A program made the translations under genes and the position numbers. Source: a bacterium (GTDB lineage: Bacteria > Actinomycetota > Acidimicrobiia > Spongiisociales > Spongiisociaceae). From it: 45,453 nt of DNA. Under the pieces are notes generated by a model, which searched no databases, was not told the DNA's origin, and saw nothing but the letters and a program-made list of their open reading frames with translations. The stretch covers positions 1-45,453 of the forward strand of contig JAPPGV010000148.1 in NCBI GenBank assembly GCA_028821235.1. Reading direction: 5' to 3'. Below, piece by piece: positions 1-7,187 of the stretch; positions within the stretch are counted from its first letter, which is position 1; every line of letters begins with the position of its first letter.

Positions 1-94
1 ACGGGACGGGTTGTCAAGGAACAACCGACGCCGTGCCAACGCACGTGACTCGGTGGGTGGAAGTTTCAGGAATTACCTGTGACCTGGTGCTTTG

Positions 95-131
95 AGTGGT
101 TCTGAAACAATCAGAAACCAACAGAACCACT
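95..131. repeat. 10-bp perfect inverted repeat beside tRNA-Leu
   Basis: AGTGGTTCTG (95-104) and its exact reverse complement (122-131) enclose a 17-base AT-richer loop. The structure begins about 11 bases past the 3' end of the minus-strand tRNA-Leu. It could be a tRNA transcript terminator, but no T-run follows the stem in the minus direction. It could equally be a recombination or attachment-like site. Nothing else is visible in bases 1-142. Confidence 0.5.
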
Positions 132-142
132 AGGGAACCAAG

Positions 143-227
143 TGCCCGGGGTGGGATTCGAACCCACACGCCCCTTAGGGGCAGCGGAGTTTAAGTCCGC
201 CACGTCTACCGATTCCGTCACCCGGGC
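143..227 (-). tRNA. tRNA-Leu (anticodon TAA)
   Basis: A standard class II tRNA of 85 nt reading UUA. Read on the minus strand it has a 7-bp acceptor stem (GCCCGGG with CCCGGGC), a 5-bp anticodon stem (GCGGA/TCCGC) and loop CTTAAAC with TAA at 191-193. The variable arm is GCCCC-TAA-GGGGC and the T arm is GTGGG-TTCGAAT-CCCAC. The discriminator is A, as LeuRS requires, and CCA is not encoded. It is a useful in-window comparison for the abnormal tRNA-like gene at 4166-4256. Confidence 0.97.
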
Positions 228-321
228 CAAGGGGGAGCGCGCTTTGTCTGTCCGTGCGCCTTCCCGGTTCCCATTCTCGCACCGATCCGGCGGCTCGGGC
301 GGGTCCCTTTCGGTTGATCGC

Positions 322-843
322 TCAGCGGGGCTCGATCCAGCCGGGGTTCCTGGCGGCTTTGCCCTCGGATTCGATCACGCAGGGAACGGGGCAGTCGAGC
401 GGCTCCACCCAGGGAGATGCCAGCTCGCCCACCGGGTTGGCGTTGCCGGCTCGGGTGTCGGCGTAGTGGGCATGCAGGCACTTGACCCCGCTGGTGGCGC
501 CGGCTACTCCTCCCCGGGGTTGCAGTTCAGTGCCCTCGGGCAATAAGGCGTCCCGCTGGGCGGCGTAACGGGCGTGGGCTGCATCCAGCGCGGCGCCGAA
601 GGCAGCGACCCGGTCCGCCCGCCGGTCCAGCGCCTTGACCCCGCCGCCGCTCTCGAGACGGCTGATCCGCTTCACGGCCAGGGGACACGTCAACCAGTAC
701 AGGGTCGGGAAGGGTGTGCCGTCCTCCAGTACCGGGGGCACCCGGACGACAACCGGGAGGTCGAGGTGGCAACGGGAGAGGGTGGTGATCTCGGCTCTCG
801 ATGGCCGGCCGATCTGTGCCGCTACGACCTGACGCTCATCCAT
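322..843 (-). CDS. DUF501 domain protein
   Basis: A 173-residue protein of the DUF501 family (PF04417), whose function is unknown. The family signature is clear: a Cys-containing N-terminal stretch, then the core DGTPFPTLYWLTCP near residues 41-54, and a later VKCLHAHYA motif with Cys and His that could bind metal. The ATG overlaps the end of the upstream ftsB-like gene by 8 bases, so the two are translationally coupled. The order eno–ftsB–DUF501 is common in Actinomycetota and supports the call. No signal peptide or membrane segment is seen. The C-terminus is Pro/Trp-rich and ends about 95 bases before the tRNA-Leu. Confidence 0.9.
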   Translation of the reverse strand: MDERQVVAAQIGRPSRAEITTLSRCHLDLPVVVRVPPVLEDGTPFPTLYWLTCPLAVKRISRLESGGGVKALDRRADRVAAFGAALDAAHARYAAQRDALLPEGTELQPRGGVAGATSGVKCLHAHYADTRAGNANPVGELASPWVEPLDCPVPCVIESEGKAARNPGWIEPR

Positions 844-1231
844 TGCTCATGTCGCGGCCGGTGAGGAAGTCCCAGAGCGCTTCCCAGAAGCCGCCGGACT
901 CGGGCACCACCTCGCCCGACCCGCCCTGCAAAGGCTCGTGGTTGAGTGGCTCGTCGCTCATGATGACCACGTAGCTGGTCTCTCCGGGATTCACGTAACC
1001 GAAGTCGGCGCGGGCGATGCGCTCGATCTCGGTGGGGGAGTGCAGCAGCTCGACCTCCCGCTCCAGCTGAGCGTTTTGATCCTGGATCTCGGCCAGTTGC
1101 ACGCGGAGATCCGCGGCCTCACCGTTCAGCGCCACCAACTGGCGTATCGGGAACACGTCCACGGCCGCAACCAGCACTATCCCCAGCATTATCAGGGGAA
1201 GGAGGACGCCGCGGCGCTGGCGGGCCTCCAC
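836..1231 (-). CDS. ftsB: FtsB/DivIC-type septum formation initiator
   Basis: A 131-residue bitopic membrane protein of the septum-formation-initiator family (FtsB/DivIC), which scaffolds division proteins at the septum with FtsL and FtsQ. A hydrophobic segment, about residues 8-29, follows a short basic N-terminus. A heptad-rich coiled coil (about residues 31-62) comes next, then the family's TEIERIARADFGYVNPGE motif. The acidic C-terminal tail is less conserved. I chose the GTG at 1231 because the enolase stop lies at 1233-1235. The open frame continues upstream inside eno, but those residues do not look like this family. Confidence 0.85.
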   Translation of the reverse strand: MEARQRRGVLLPLIMLGIVLVAAVDVFPIRQLVALNGEAADLRVQLAEIQDQNAQLEREVELLHSPTEIERIARADFGYVNPGETSYVVIMSDEPLNHEPLQGGSGEVVPESGGFWEALWDFLTGRDMSNG

Positions 1232-1232
1232 C

Positions 1233-2531
<1,299 letters not shown>

Positions 2532-2535
2532 TTAA

Positions 2536-2549
2536 CTTATCACGATAAG
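2536..2549. promoter_or_regulatory. Palindrome in the eno leader
   Basis: CTTATCACGATAAG is a 6-bp inverted repeat around a 2-base centre, in the divergent region between eno and the HNH gene, about 28 bases from the eno GTG. Position and symmetry would fit a repressor operator. The sequence alone does not identify the protein, and a chance palindrome of this size is possible. Confidence 0.3.
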
Positions 2550-2664
2550 CCGCCAACTCCGTGCATCTATGGCTGGCGCCGCCTCTATATCAGAATCGCG
2601 GCAAGAAGCCACAGCTACATACTTCTTAGCATGGTTCCAGCTGGTTTATGTCACACCCATGGTG

Positions 2665-2670
2665 TATGAT
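2665..2670 (+). promoter_or_regulatory. Possible -10 element for a leaderless HNH gene
   Basis: TATGAT ends 8 bases before the ATG at 2679, and no Shine-Dalgarno sequence precedes that ATG. A transcript starting at the usual distance would begin at or next to the start codon, giving a leaderless mRNA, which is frequent in Actinomycetota. The -35 box is weak. This is inferred from spacing only. Confidence 0.3.
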
Positions 2671-2678
2671 ACGAACAT

Positions 2679-4040
2679 ATGTTCGATTACTTGCTCGACT
2701 ACCCCGAGGCCGACCCGGCCCAAGCAAACCCCGCGGTCACCGCCGACGTCCGAGGATCGCATGCCGGCATGTTCATGACCCGCTACCAGAAGGAGCGGCA
2801 GGACGCCTATGACCGCGCTCGCCACATGGTCGAGGGCCGTGGCCATCTAACTCCCGATGTCGAGGACGCCAAGGCCGAAGCTGCGTTGGTTCGGGAGCAG
2901 GCCGCAGTCAGCCGGGCCAGAGGTGGTCAGCTGGGCTGGGTCAAGAGCATGCTGCGGCGCTACAGCGCGGCCCGACTCGGGTACGGCAACCCGGTCGATC
3001 TGGTGGCTTCACGCATGGATGTCCATCGCTCCACCGCCCGTGACCTGGTCTACCTGGCCCAGCGGCTGGACACCAGCGACATCGATCGGATACGCCGGGG
3101 CGAGGTCTCCTACGTCCGTGTCCTGGAGGAGACCCGCCTGCGGGAGGCCGGAGCATCGGCTGAGGAGATAGCCCGGACCCGGGACCTGGACCTCAACTCG
3201 GTCGGACGGATCGTCCAGCAGATGCGAAAGATCACCCGCGATGACGAGCGGCGGATCTTCGAGGGCCAGTACGTAGCGTTCCAGCCCTCCCTGGATGGCT
3301 CCCACGTACGCATGAACGGCCGCCTCGGATCCTTCGAGGCGGAGATATGCCGAGAGGCCCTCAACCGCAGGGGCGAGGCGCTCGTCCCGGCCGGTGAGGA
3401 ACGGCCTGACCCAGGGCAACGCAGGGCGTTGGCCCTCACCACCCTATGCCAGGACGAACTGGACAAGCACCCCCAGGTCGCTCCGGCGGCCGTGCCCGGC
3501 ACCCCATCGCCGCGCAGCCGGCGCGAACCCCTGCTCATGGTCGTGGCCAACAATCCCATCGCCGAGGCGTCGGGCTTCGAGCAAGGCGTCTCCGTCCTGG
3601 CAGGAGGCCGGGTCGGTCCCGGCACCGTGGACCTGATCCAGTGTTCCGGCCGCATCGAGAACATCACGGTGACCGGACAGGACATCAACCGTCACGGATC
3701 CACCTCGACCATCCGGCCCGGTCTGCGGCGGGCTGTCCTCGCCCGCGACGATGGATGCACCATCGACGGGTGCAGCTCCACCTACCGGCTGGATGTTCAC
3801 CACATCCTCGAGCGATCCAGAGGCGGTGATAACTCTCCCGAGAACCTCACCACCCTGTGCTGGTGGCACCACCACGTGGCTGTCCATCGCCGAGGCATGC
3901 GGATCGATCCCCAATCCCCACCGCGCCGCAGGCGCCTGCTACCCGAGCGCAGGGCCTGTGGCTACCGGCCACCACCCCCCGACCCCTACACCCTCGCCGC
4001 ACTTCGGGCCCTCGCCAAGATCAACCGAGCCCCACCGTGA
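2679..4040 (+). CDS. HNH endonuclease, 13E12/DUF222-type
   Basis: A 453-residue protein with a helical, charged N-terminal region (about residues 20-330) and a C-terminal HNH nuclease module. The nuclease shows a CxxxxC pair (CTIDGC), then LDVHHILERSRGGDNSPENL and LCWWHHHVAVH, which match the ββα-metal HNH signature found in REP13E12/DUF222 proteins. These are abundant, often multicopy genes in actinobacterial genomes, suspected to be mobile and with no settled role. The Pro/Arg-rich tail after the nuclease is typical. It stands alone on the plus strand between eno and the tRNA-like gene. Start: ATG at 2679 without a Shine-Dalgarno; an internal ATG near 2769 is an alternative. Confidence 0.88.
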   Translation: MFDYLLDYPEADPAQANPAVTADVRGSHAGMFMTRYQKERQDAYDRARHMVEGRGHLTPDVEDAKAEAALVREQAAVSRARGGQLGWVKSMLRRYSAARLGYGNPVDLVASRMDVHRSTARDLVYLAQRLDTSDIDRIRRGEVSYVRVLEETRLREAGASAEEIARTRDLDLNSVGRIVQQMRKITRDDERRIFEGQYVAFQPSLDGSHVRMNGRLGSFEAEICREALNRRGEALVPAGEERPDPGQRRALALTTLCQDELDKHPQVAPAAVPGTPSPRSRREPLLMVVANNPIAEASGFEQGVSVLAGGRVGPGTVDLIQCSGRIENITVTGQDINRHGSTSTIRPGLRRAVLARDDGCTIDGCSSTYRLDVHHILERSRGGDNSPENLTTLCWWHHHVAVHRRGMRIDPQSPPRRRRLLPERRACGYRPPPPDPYTLAALRALAKINRAPP

Positions 4041-4165
4041 CCCCCAGACTCTCCGATTCGCATCACCCACGCGACGAATCACGATCGCCCGCGCCGAGTG
4101 GAGTCCATTCTTGTGGTGTACGGGGGCGGAGGGGGTGGAGTTATGCTTGAGGGGATTGCGGTGAG

Positions 4166-4256
4166 CGCAAGGTAGCGGAATCGAACCGCAACGCTAGGGT
4201 CTGCTAGCGTTCGAGGGTCCCTGAAACCCTGTCCTGTCCAACAGGCAATACCTTCC
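4166..4256 (-). tRNA. tRNA-like gene with 8/4 acceptor/T-stem layout, anticodon CAG
   Basis: Read on the minus strand, 4256 to 4166 folds as a class II tRNA. Acceptor: GGAAGGTA (4256-4249) against TACCTTGC (4174-4167), 7 of 8 pairs, with a G·G mismatch at the second pair. Anticodon arm: AGGGT/ACCCT around loop TTCAGGG, anticodon CAG. Variable arm: AACGCTAG/CTAGCGTT, 8 perfect pairs around CAGACC. T arm: GCGG-TTCGATT-CCGC, only 4 pairs, abutting the acceptor strand. The putative discriminator (4166) is G and CCA is not encoded. The D arm is unusual: CCTGT-TGG-ACAGG. The 8+4 geometry instead of 7+5 is that of published allo-tRNAs and relatives of tRNA-Sec. G73 with a long variable arm suggests SerRS, while CAG would read leucine CUG. 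It may be functional, regulatory or decayed. Confidence 0.55.
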
Positions 4257-4264
4257 AAACGGTA

Positions 4265-4296
4265 CGACAGGCGACGGTAAGCTCCGTCGCCTGTCG
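4265..4296 (-). promoter_or_regulatory. 13-bp perfect hairpin just upstream of the tRNA-like gene
   Basis: CGACAGGCGACGG (4265-4277) and its exact complement (4284-4296) flank a 6-base centre. The stem ends 9 bases before the first base of the tRNA-like gene on the minus strand, so it would lie in that transcript's 5' leader. Read on the plus strand it is followed by GGCATTTCATTCT, a weak T-rich tract, so it could instead terminate transcription from the HNH side. Orientation is undecided. Confidence 0.5.
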
Positions 4297-4529
4297 GCAT
4301 TTCATTCTAGGCTCACCGCTGAGCGTGCCGTGCCTACCTGCGGTATCGGATCGTCAACACGCTATAACGGGAGTCATGCTCGTTTCCCGGGTCAGTGTGT
4401 TCGGTGGACGGTCGCGCCACGGGTGGGAGAGCCGGCCGGATTCGTAGGCCTGGCGGGAGGAATGTTCCTGACACAGGACAGAGGTGCAAACGATTCGGTC
4501 CCCCTGAGCCTCCGATGGTTACCCGACGG
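4297..4529. other. Gene-free stretch between the tRNA-like gene and mazG
   Basis: No convincing coding frame is seen. There is a plus-strand TATAAC (4363-4368) and several GC-rich inverted segments (around 4430-4460 and 4466-4480), so a structured RNA is conceivable. I compared it by eye with glycine, cobalamin, c-di-GMP and TPP riboswitch signatures and with SRP RNA, and none fitted. Confidence 0.4.
4304..4309 (-). promoter_or_regulatory. Candidate -10 for the tRNA-like gene
   Basis: On the minus strand TAGAAT (4309-4304) sits upstream of the 13-bp hairpin and points toward the tRNA-like gene. It matches the TATAAT consensus at 5 of 6 positions. No good -35 lies 17-18 bases upstream. If used, the transcript would start in or next to the hairpin. 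Confidence 0.3.
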
Positions 4530-6035
4530 CTAGTGGCGTTCCTCTTGTTTGGCCTTTTCCCACAGGGCGTCGAGGCGGTTCAGGTCGGCGGCGGCTAGGT
4601 CGTCTAGTTCCTCCATGCGGCGGAAACGGGTCTCGAAGCGGTTGACGGCCTTGCGGAGTGCCAGCTCAGGTGGCACGCCTAGGTGCCGGGCCAGGTTGGT
4701 CACCGCGAACAACACGTCGCCCAGCTCGTGGTCGGCGTCCTCCGGGCGAGCTTCCTCGCCCTGGTCTATCACCTCGACCAGCTCGGCGATCTCCTCCTCC
4801 ACGTCGCCTACCACCGAACGGGCGTCTGGCCAGTCGAACCCCACCCGGGCGGCTCGCTTCTGGAGCTTGACCGCCCGGTCCAATCCGGGAAGAGCGCTCG
4901 GCACGCCGTCCATCAGCGATTCACGATGCTTCTCGCCCGCCTTGATCTCCACCCAGTTGGCGATCACCTCCTCGGCGTCCTGGACCCCGAGGGTGCCGAA
5001 CACGTGAGGATGGCGGCGCACCAGCTTGCGCCGGAGGGTCTCGGCCACGTCCTCGACGTCGAACGCCCCCGTCTCCGAGGCGAGGTTGGAATGGAAGATC
5101 ACCTGCAGGAGGACGTCGCCTAGTTCCTCCTCCACGTCGTGGTAGGCCACGTAGTCGATCTCATCCCCGCCGGGGGCGCCGTGAGGGAGCCGGCCGATGG
5201 CCTCCAGTAGCTCGAAGGTCTCCTCCAGGGCGTATGGAGTGAGCGAGTAGTGGGTCTGCCGCCGGTCCCATGGACACTCCGTCCTCAGCCGGCGCATCGC
5301 CCGGATGGCCCCGACGAGGCCGGTCTCGGGAGGGTCGAGGAACAGGCTGGTGCGCGCACCAGCCGCATCGGCGGGGACGTCGCCGATCGGGTAGGTACGG
5401 ACCAGGGCTTTCTCGGTGCCGAGGTCCGACAGCACGGTTACCGGGGTGCCTTCGGGGAGGGTGCGTCCGAGCCGGCGCAGCGCCTCGTCGAGAACCGGTC
5501 CGGTGTCCACCTGGAACACCACCGTCGGCAGGTGCAACATCAGGGGATCCGGCAGGTCCCGGCCGTCCAGTACCGTGAAGCCGCGCTCGGTTGGGTCCAG
5601 CTGAAGGGCGGAGAACACCTCGTCGAGGAACGAGGGGGCATGTAGCAATTCGACCGGCCGGCCCGCGGCCCGGCAGCGCGCTCTCAGTTCGGCGACGGTG
5701 CGTTCCCCGTAGAGCGGGCTACCCGGCGTCGCGTAGATCACGGGGCCCGTCTCCGCCGCCGCCAGCACCCTCGACACGATGGCCTCGTACACCTCGTCGA
5801 ACGTCTCGCCGGCGTCATAGAGGTCGTCACAGGTGGTCACCCGGCGCCTCTGCGCCAACTGGGCGGCGGCGGGGTGCTGCCCGGTGCGGAGGATCACCCG
5901 GCGATCGGGATCCAGTAATGCCGCCCGGACCCCGGCGGGAGTCCGGGAGAGATCTCCGGCCCCGAGGCCGGCGACGAACAGGGCTTCGTTCAGGATTCCG
6001 GCGGGATGATGTTGGGGCTCGGGTCGGTCGTCCAC
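4530..6035 (-). CDS. mazG: MazG-family NTP pyrophosphohydrolase with N-terminal methylase-like domain (YabN-type)
   Basis: About 501 residues. The C-terminal half has two MazG repeats: the first around ECPWDRRQTHYSLTPYALEE and DVEEELGDVLLQV (about residues 250-330), the second around DVEEEIAELVE and ADHELGDVLFAVTNLARHL. These EExxE...ExxD motifs bind Mg and hydrolyse nucleoside triphosphates, a housecleaning role. The N-terminal ~220 residues resemble a tetrapyrrole (SAM) methylase fold (LFVAGLGAGDLS at the start, then IYATPGSPLYGE), as in Bacillus YabN. The start is uncertain. GTG at 6035 overlaps the upstream foldase gene by 46 bases; a longer ATG at 6101 and a CTG at 5993 are alternatives. 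Confidence 0.9.
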   Translation of the reverse strand: MDDRPEPQHHPAGILNEALFVAGLGAGDLSRTPAGVRAALLDPDRRVILRTGQHPAAAQLAQRRRVTTCDDLYDAGETFDEVYEAIVSRVLAAAETGPVIYATPGSPLYGERTVAELRARCRAAGRPVELLHAPSFLDEVFSALQLDPTERGFTVLDGRDLPDPLMLHLPTVVFQVDTGPVLDEALRRLGRTLPEGTPVTVLSDLGTEKALVRTYPIGDVPADAAGARTSLFLDPPETGLVGAIRAMRRLRTECPWDRRQTHYSLTPYALEETFELLEAIGRLPHGAPGGDEIDYVAYHDVEEELGDVLLQVIFHSNLASETGAFDVEDVAETLRRKLVRRHPHVFGTLGVQDAEEVIANWVEIKAGEKHRESLMDGVPSALPGLDRAVKLQKRAARVGFDWPDARSVVGDVEEEIAELVEVIDQGEEARPEDADHELGDVLFAVTNLARHLGVPPELALRKAVNRFETRFRRMEELDDLAAADLNRLDALWEKAKQEERH

Positions 6036-6937
6036 GTTCCGTACTCGGGTTCTACGGTGACTTCTGCTTCCGTGAGGACATTGGTCAGCCACTCCACCCA
6101 TCGCCGGTTACCGTCCGACAGCCGCAGGTCCTCGGCCAGCCCTTCCCGGACATCCTCGAATGCGGGAACAGTCCGCGCGTTCACCAGGATCACGTGCCAA
6201 CCGAAGTTGGATTGGACCGGTCCGAACGGGATGCCCACCTCGGCCTCGAGGGTGGCGGCGGCGAACTCGGCAACGTACGTAGCAGGGGAGGAGCACCCCA
6301 GGTCGCCCCCGTTGGGGCCGCTCGGCCCGGTTGACAACTCCATCGCCAAGGCGCCGAAGTCCTCTCCTGCCACGGCGCGGTCGTAGGCGGCGTTGCCTTC
6401 CTCCTCGGTCTCGAGGAGGATATGGGCGGCGCAGACCTGGCTGAGCTCACCGAGCGACGCCTCGTAGATCGCCATCAGCTCCTCTTCGGCGGGGGGACCG
6501 GCGCCGGCCACGAGTTCCTGCGCCACCTGCTCGGCGGTGACTTCCTGTGCCGCGATGAGACGGAGCGAGGCCTCGGTCAGGCCGTAGGTCTCGTAGATCT
6601 GCTCGGCGGTGAGGCCGGTTTGCAGGAGCAGTTCTCCAAGCTTGGCGTCGATCTGCTGCTCGGTCCGGACCACGCCGAACTGTTGCTCGGCCTGCGAGGA
6701 CATCACCCGGTCGGCCACCACCAGCATCAGCGAGTTGGCGAAGCGGGCGACGTCAACCGTGTCGCCCGCATCGGGGATCAAGACGGACACCTCGTCGAAG
6801 GTGATCGGTTCGCCGTCAACCGTGGCCACCTCGCCGGTGCTCCCGCACGCTACGAGGAGAGCCGCTGCCAACGACGCGAACGCGAGGAAGGCCGGACGGA
6901 CCCGGGTTCCCCGGCGTCCGGTGATGAGGTTTAGCAA
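5990..6937 (-). CDS. PpiC/parvulin-type peptidyl-prolyl isomerase lipoprotein (PrsA/SurA-like)
   Basis: A 315-residue secreted foldase. A basic N-terminus and hydrophobic stretch end in lipobox LLVAC (about residues 26-30), so it should be lipid-anchored outside the membrane. A SurA-N-like helical region follows, then a parvulin domain (CAAHILLETEEEGNAAYD, GPSGPNGGDLGC, FGPVQSNFGWHVILV). I chose TTG at 6937 because a strong AGGAAGGAG lies at the right distance upstream. The open frame runs further back through a dispersed repeat, and those residues are spurious. Its stop lies at the mazG start, so the two genes are probably cotranscribed. Confidence 0.9.
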   Translation of the reverse strand: MLNLITGRRGTRVRPAFLAFASLAAALLVACGSTGEVATVDGEPITFDEVSVLIPDAGDTVDVARFANSLMLVVADRVMSSQAEQQFGVVRTEQQIDAKLGELLLQTGLTAEQIYETYGLTEASLRLIAAQEVTAEQVAQELVAGAGPPAEEELMAIYEASLGELSQVCAAHILLETEEEGNAAYDRAVAGEDFGALAMELSTGPSGPNGGDLGCSSPATYVAEFAAATLEAEVGIPFGPVQSNFGWHVILVNARTVPAFEDVREGLAEDLRLSDGNRRWVEWLTNVLTEAEVTVEPEYGTWTTDPSPNIIPPES

Positions 6938-6988
6938 CCTTGTCTCCTTCCTAAGGACGCAATCCGGTTCCGGCGCCCAGGCGGTTAG

Positions 6989-7155
6989 TAGTGGTCTGTC
7001 TGCGAAACAGCCGGGTGCTCTGGCGGTCATCGACGTCCCGTCGCTGCGTTCCGCTTCCTTGACGTACCGCTGCGGGTACGCCTTCGTCAGCGGGCCTTGC
7101 GAGGAACGCCGCTGCCATCGCCATACCACGCCGCCGTTGCGCAGACAGACCACTA
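6989..7155 (+). mobile_element. Dispersed 167-bp palindromic element, copy 1
   Basis: Bounded by TAGTGGTCTGTCTGCG on the left and its near-exact inverse on the right (18 of the outer 20 bases match), with TA at each end. The whole element is a long imperfect palindrome. Its ~67-bp centre (about 7050-7118) recurs almost unchanged in the other full-length copies. It lies between mfd and the foldase gene. No protein is encoded; apparent frames through it are fortuitous. Size, inverted ends and a TA boundary are those of a MITE mobilised by an IS630/Tc1-type transposase, which is not in this window. Confidence 0.8.
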
Positions 7156-7187
7156 ACGATGGTAGCCCTGATTCTCCGGACGCATTT

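Noticed and set aside
142-546. Open frame beginning PGVGFEPT
   Set aside because: Its start is the translated tRNA-Leu T-arm, a well-known spurious translation, and the rest is antisense to the DUF501 gene.
4166-4256. True selenocysteine tRNA
   Set aside because: The 8-bp acceptor and long variable arm are Sec-like, but the anticodon is CAG rather than TCA, and the D arm is not the 6-bp Sec type.
4400-4520. Glycine riboswitch-like ACAGAGG segment
   Set aside because: The conserved GGGAGAG/CCGAAGG/CTCAGGC order is not present, and no glycine gene follows.
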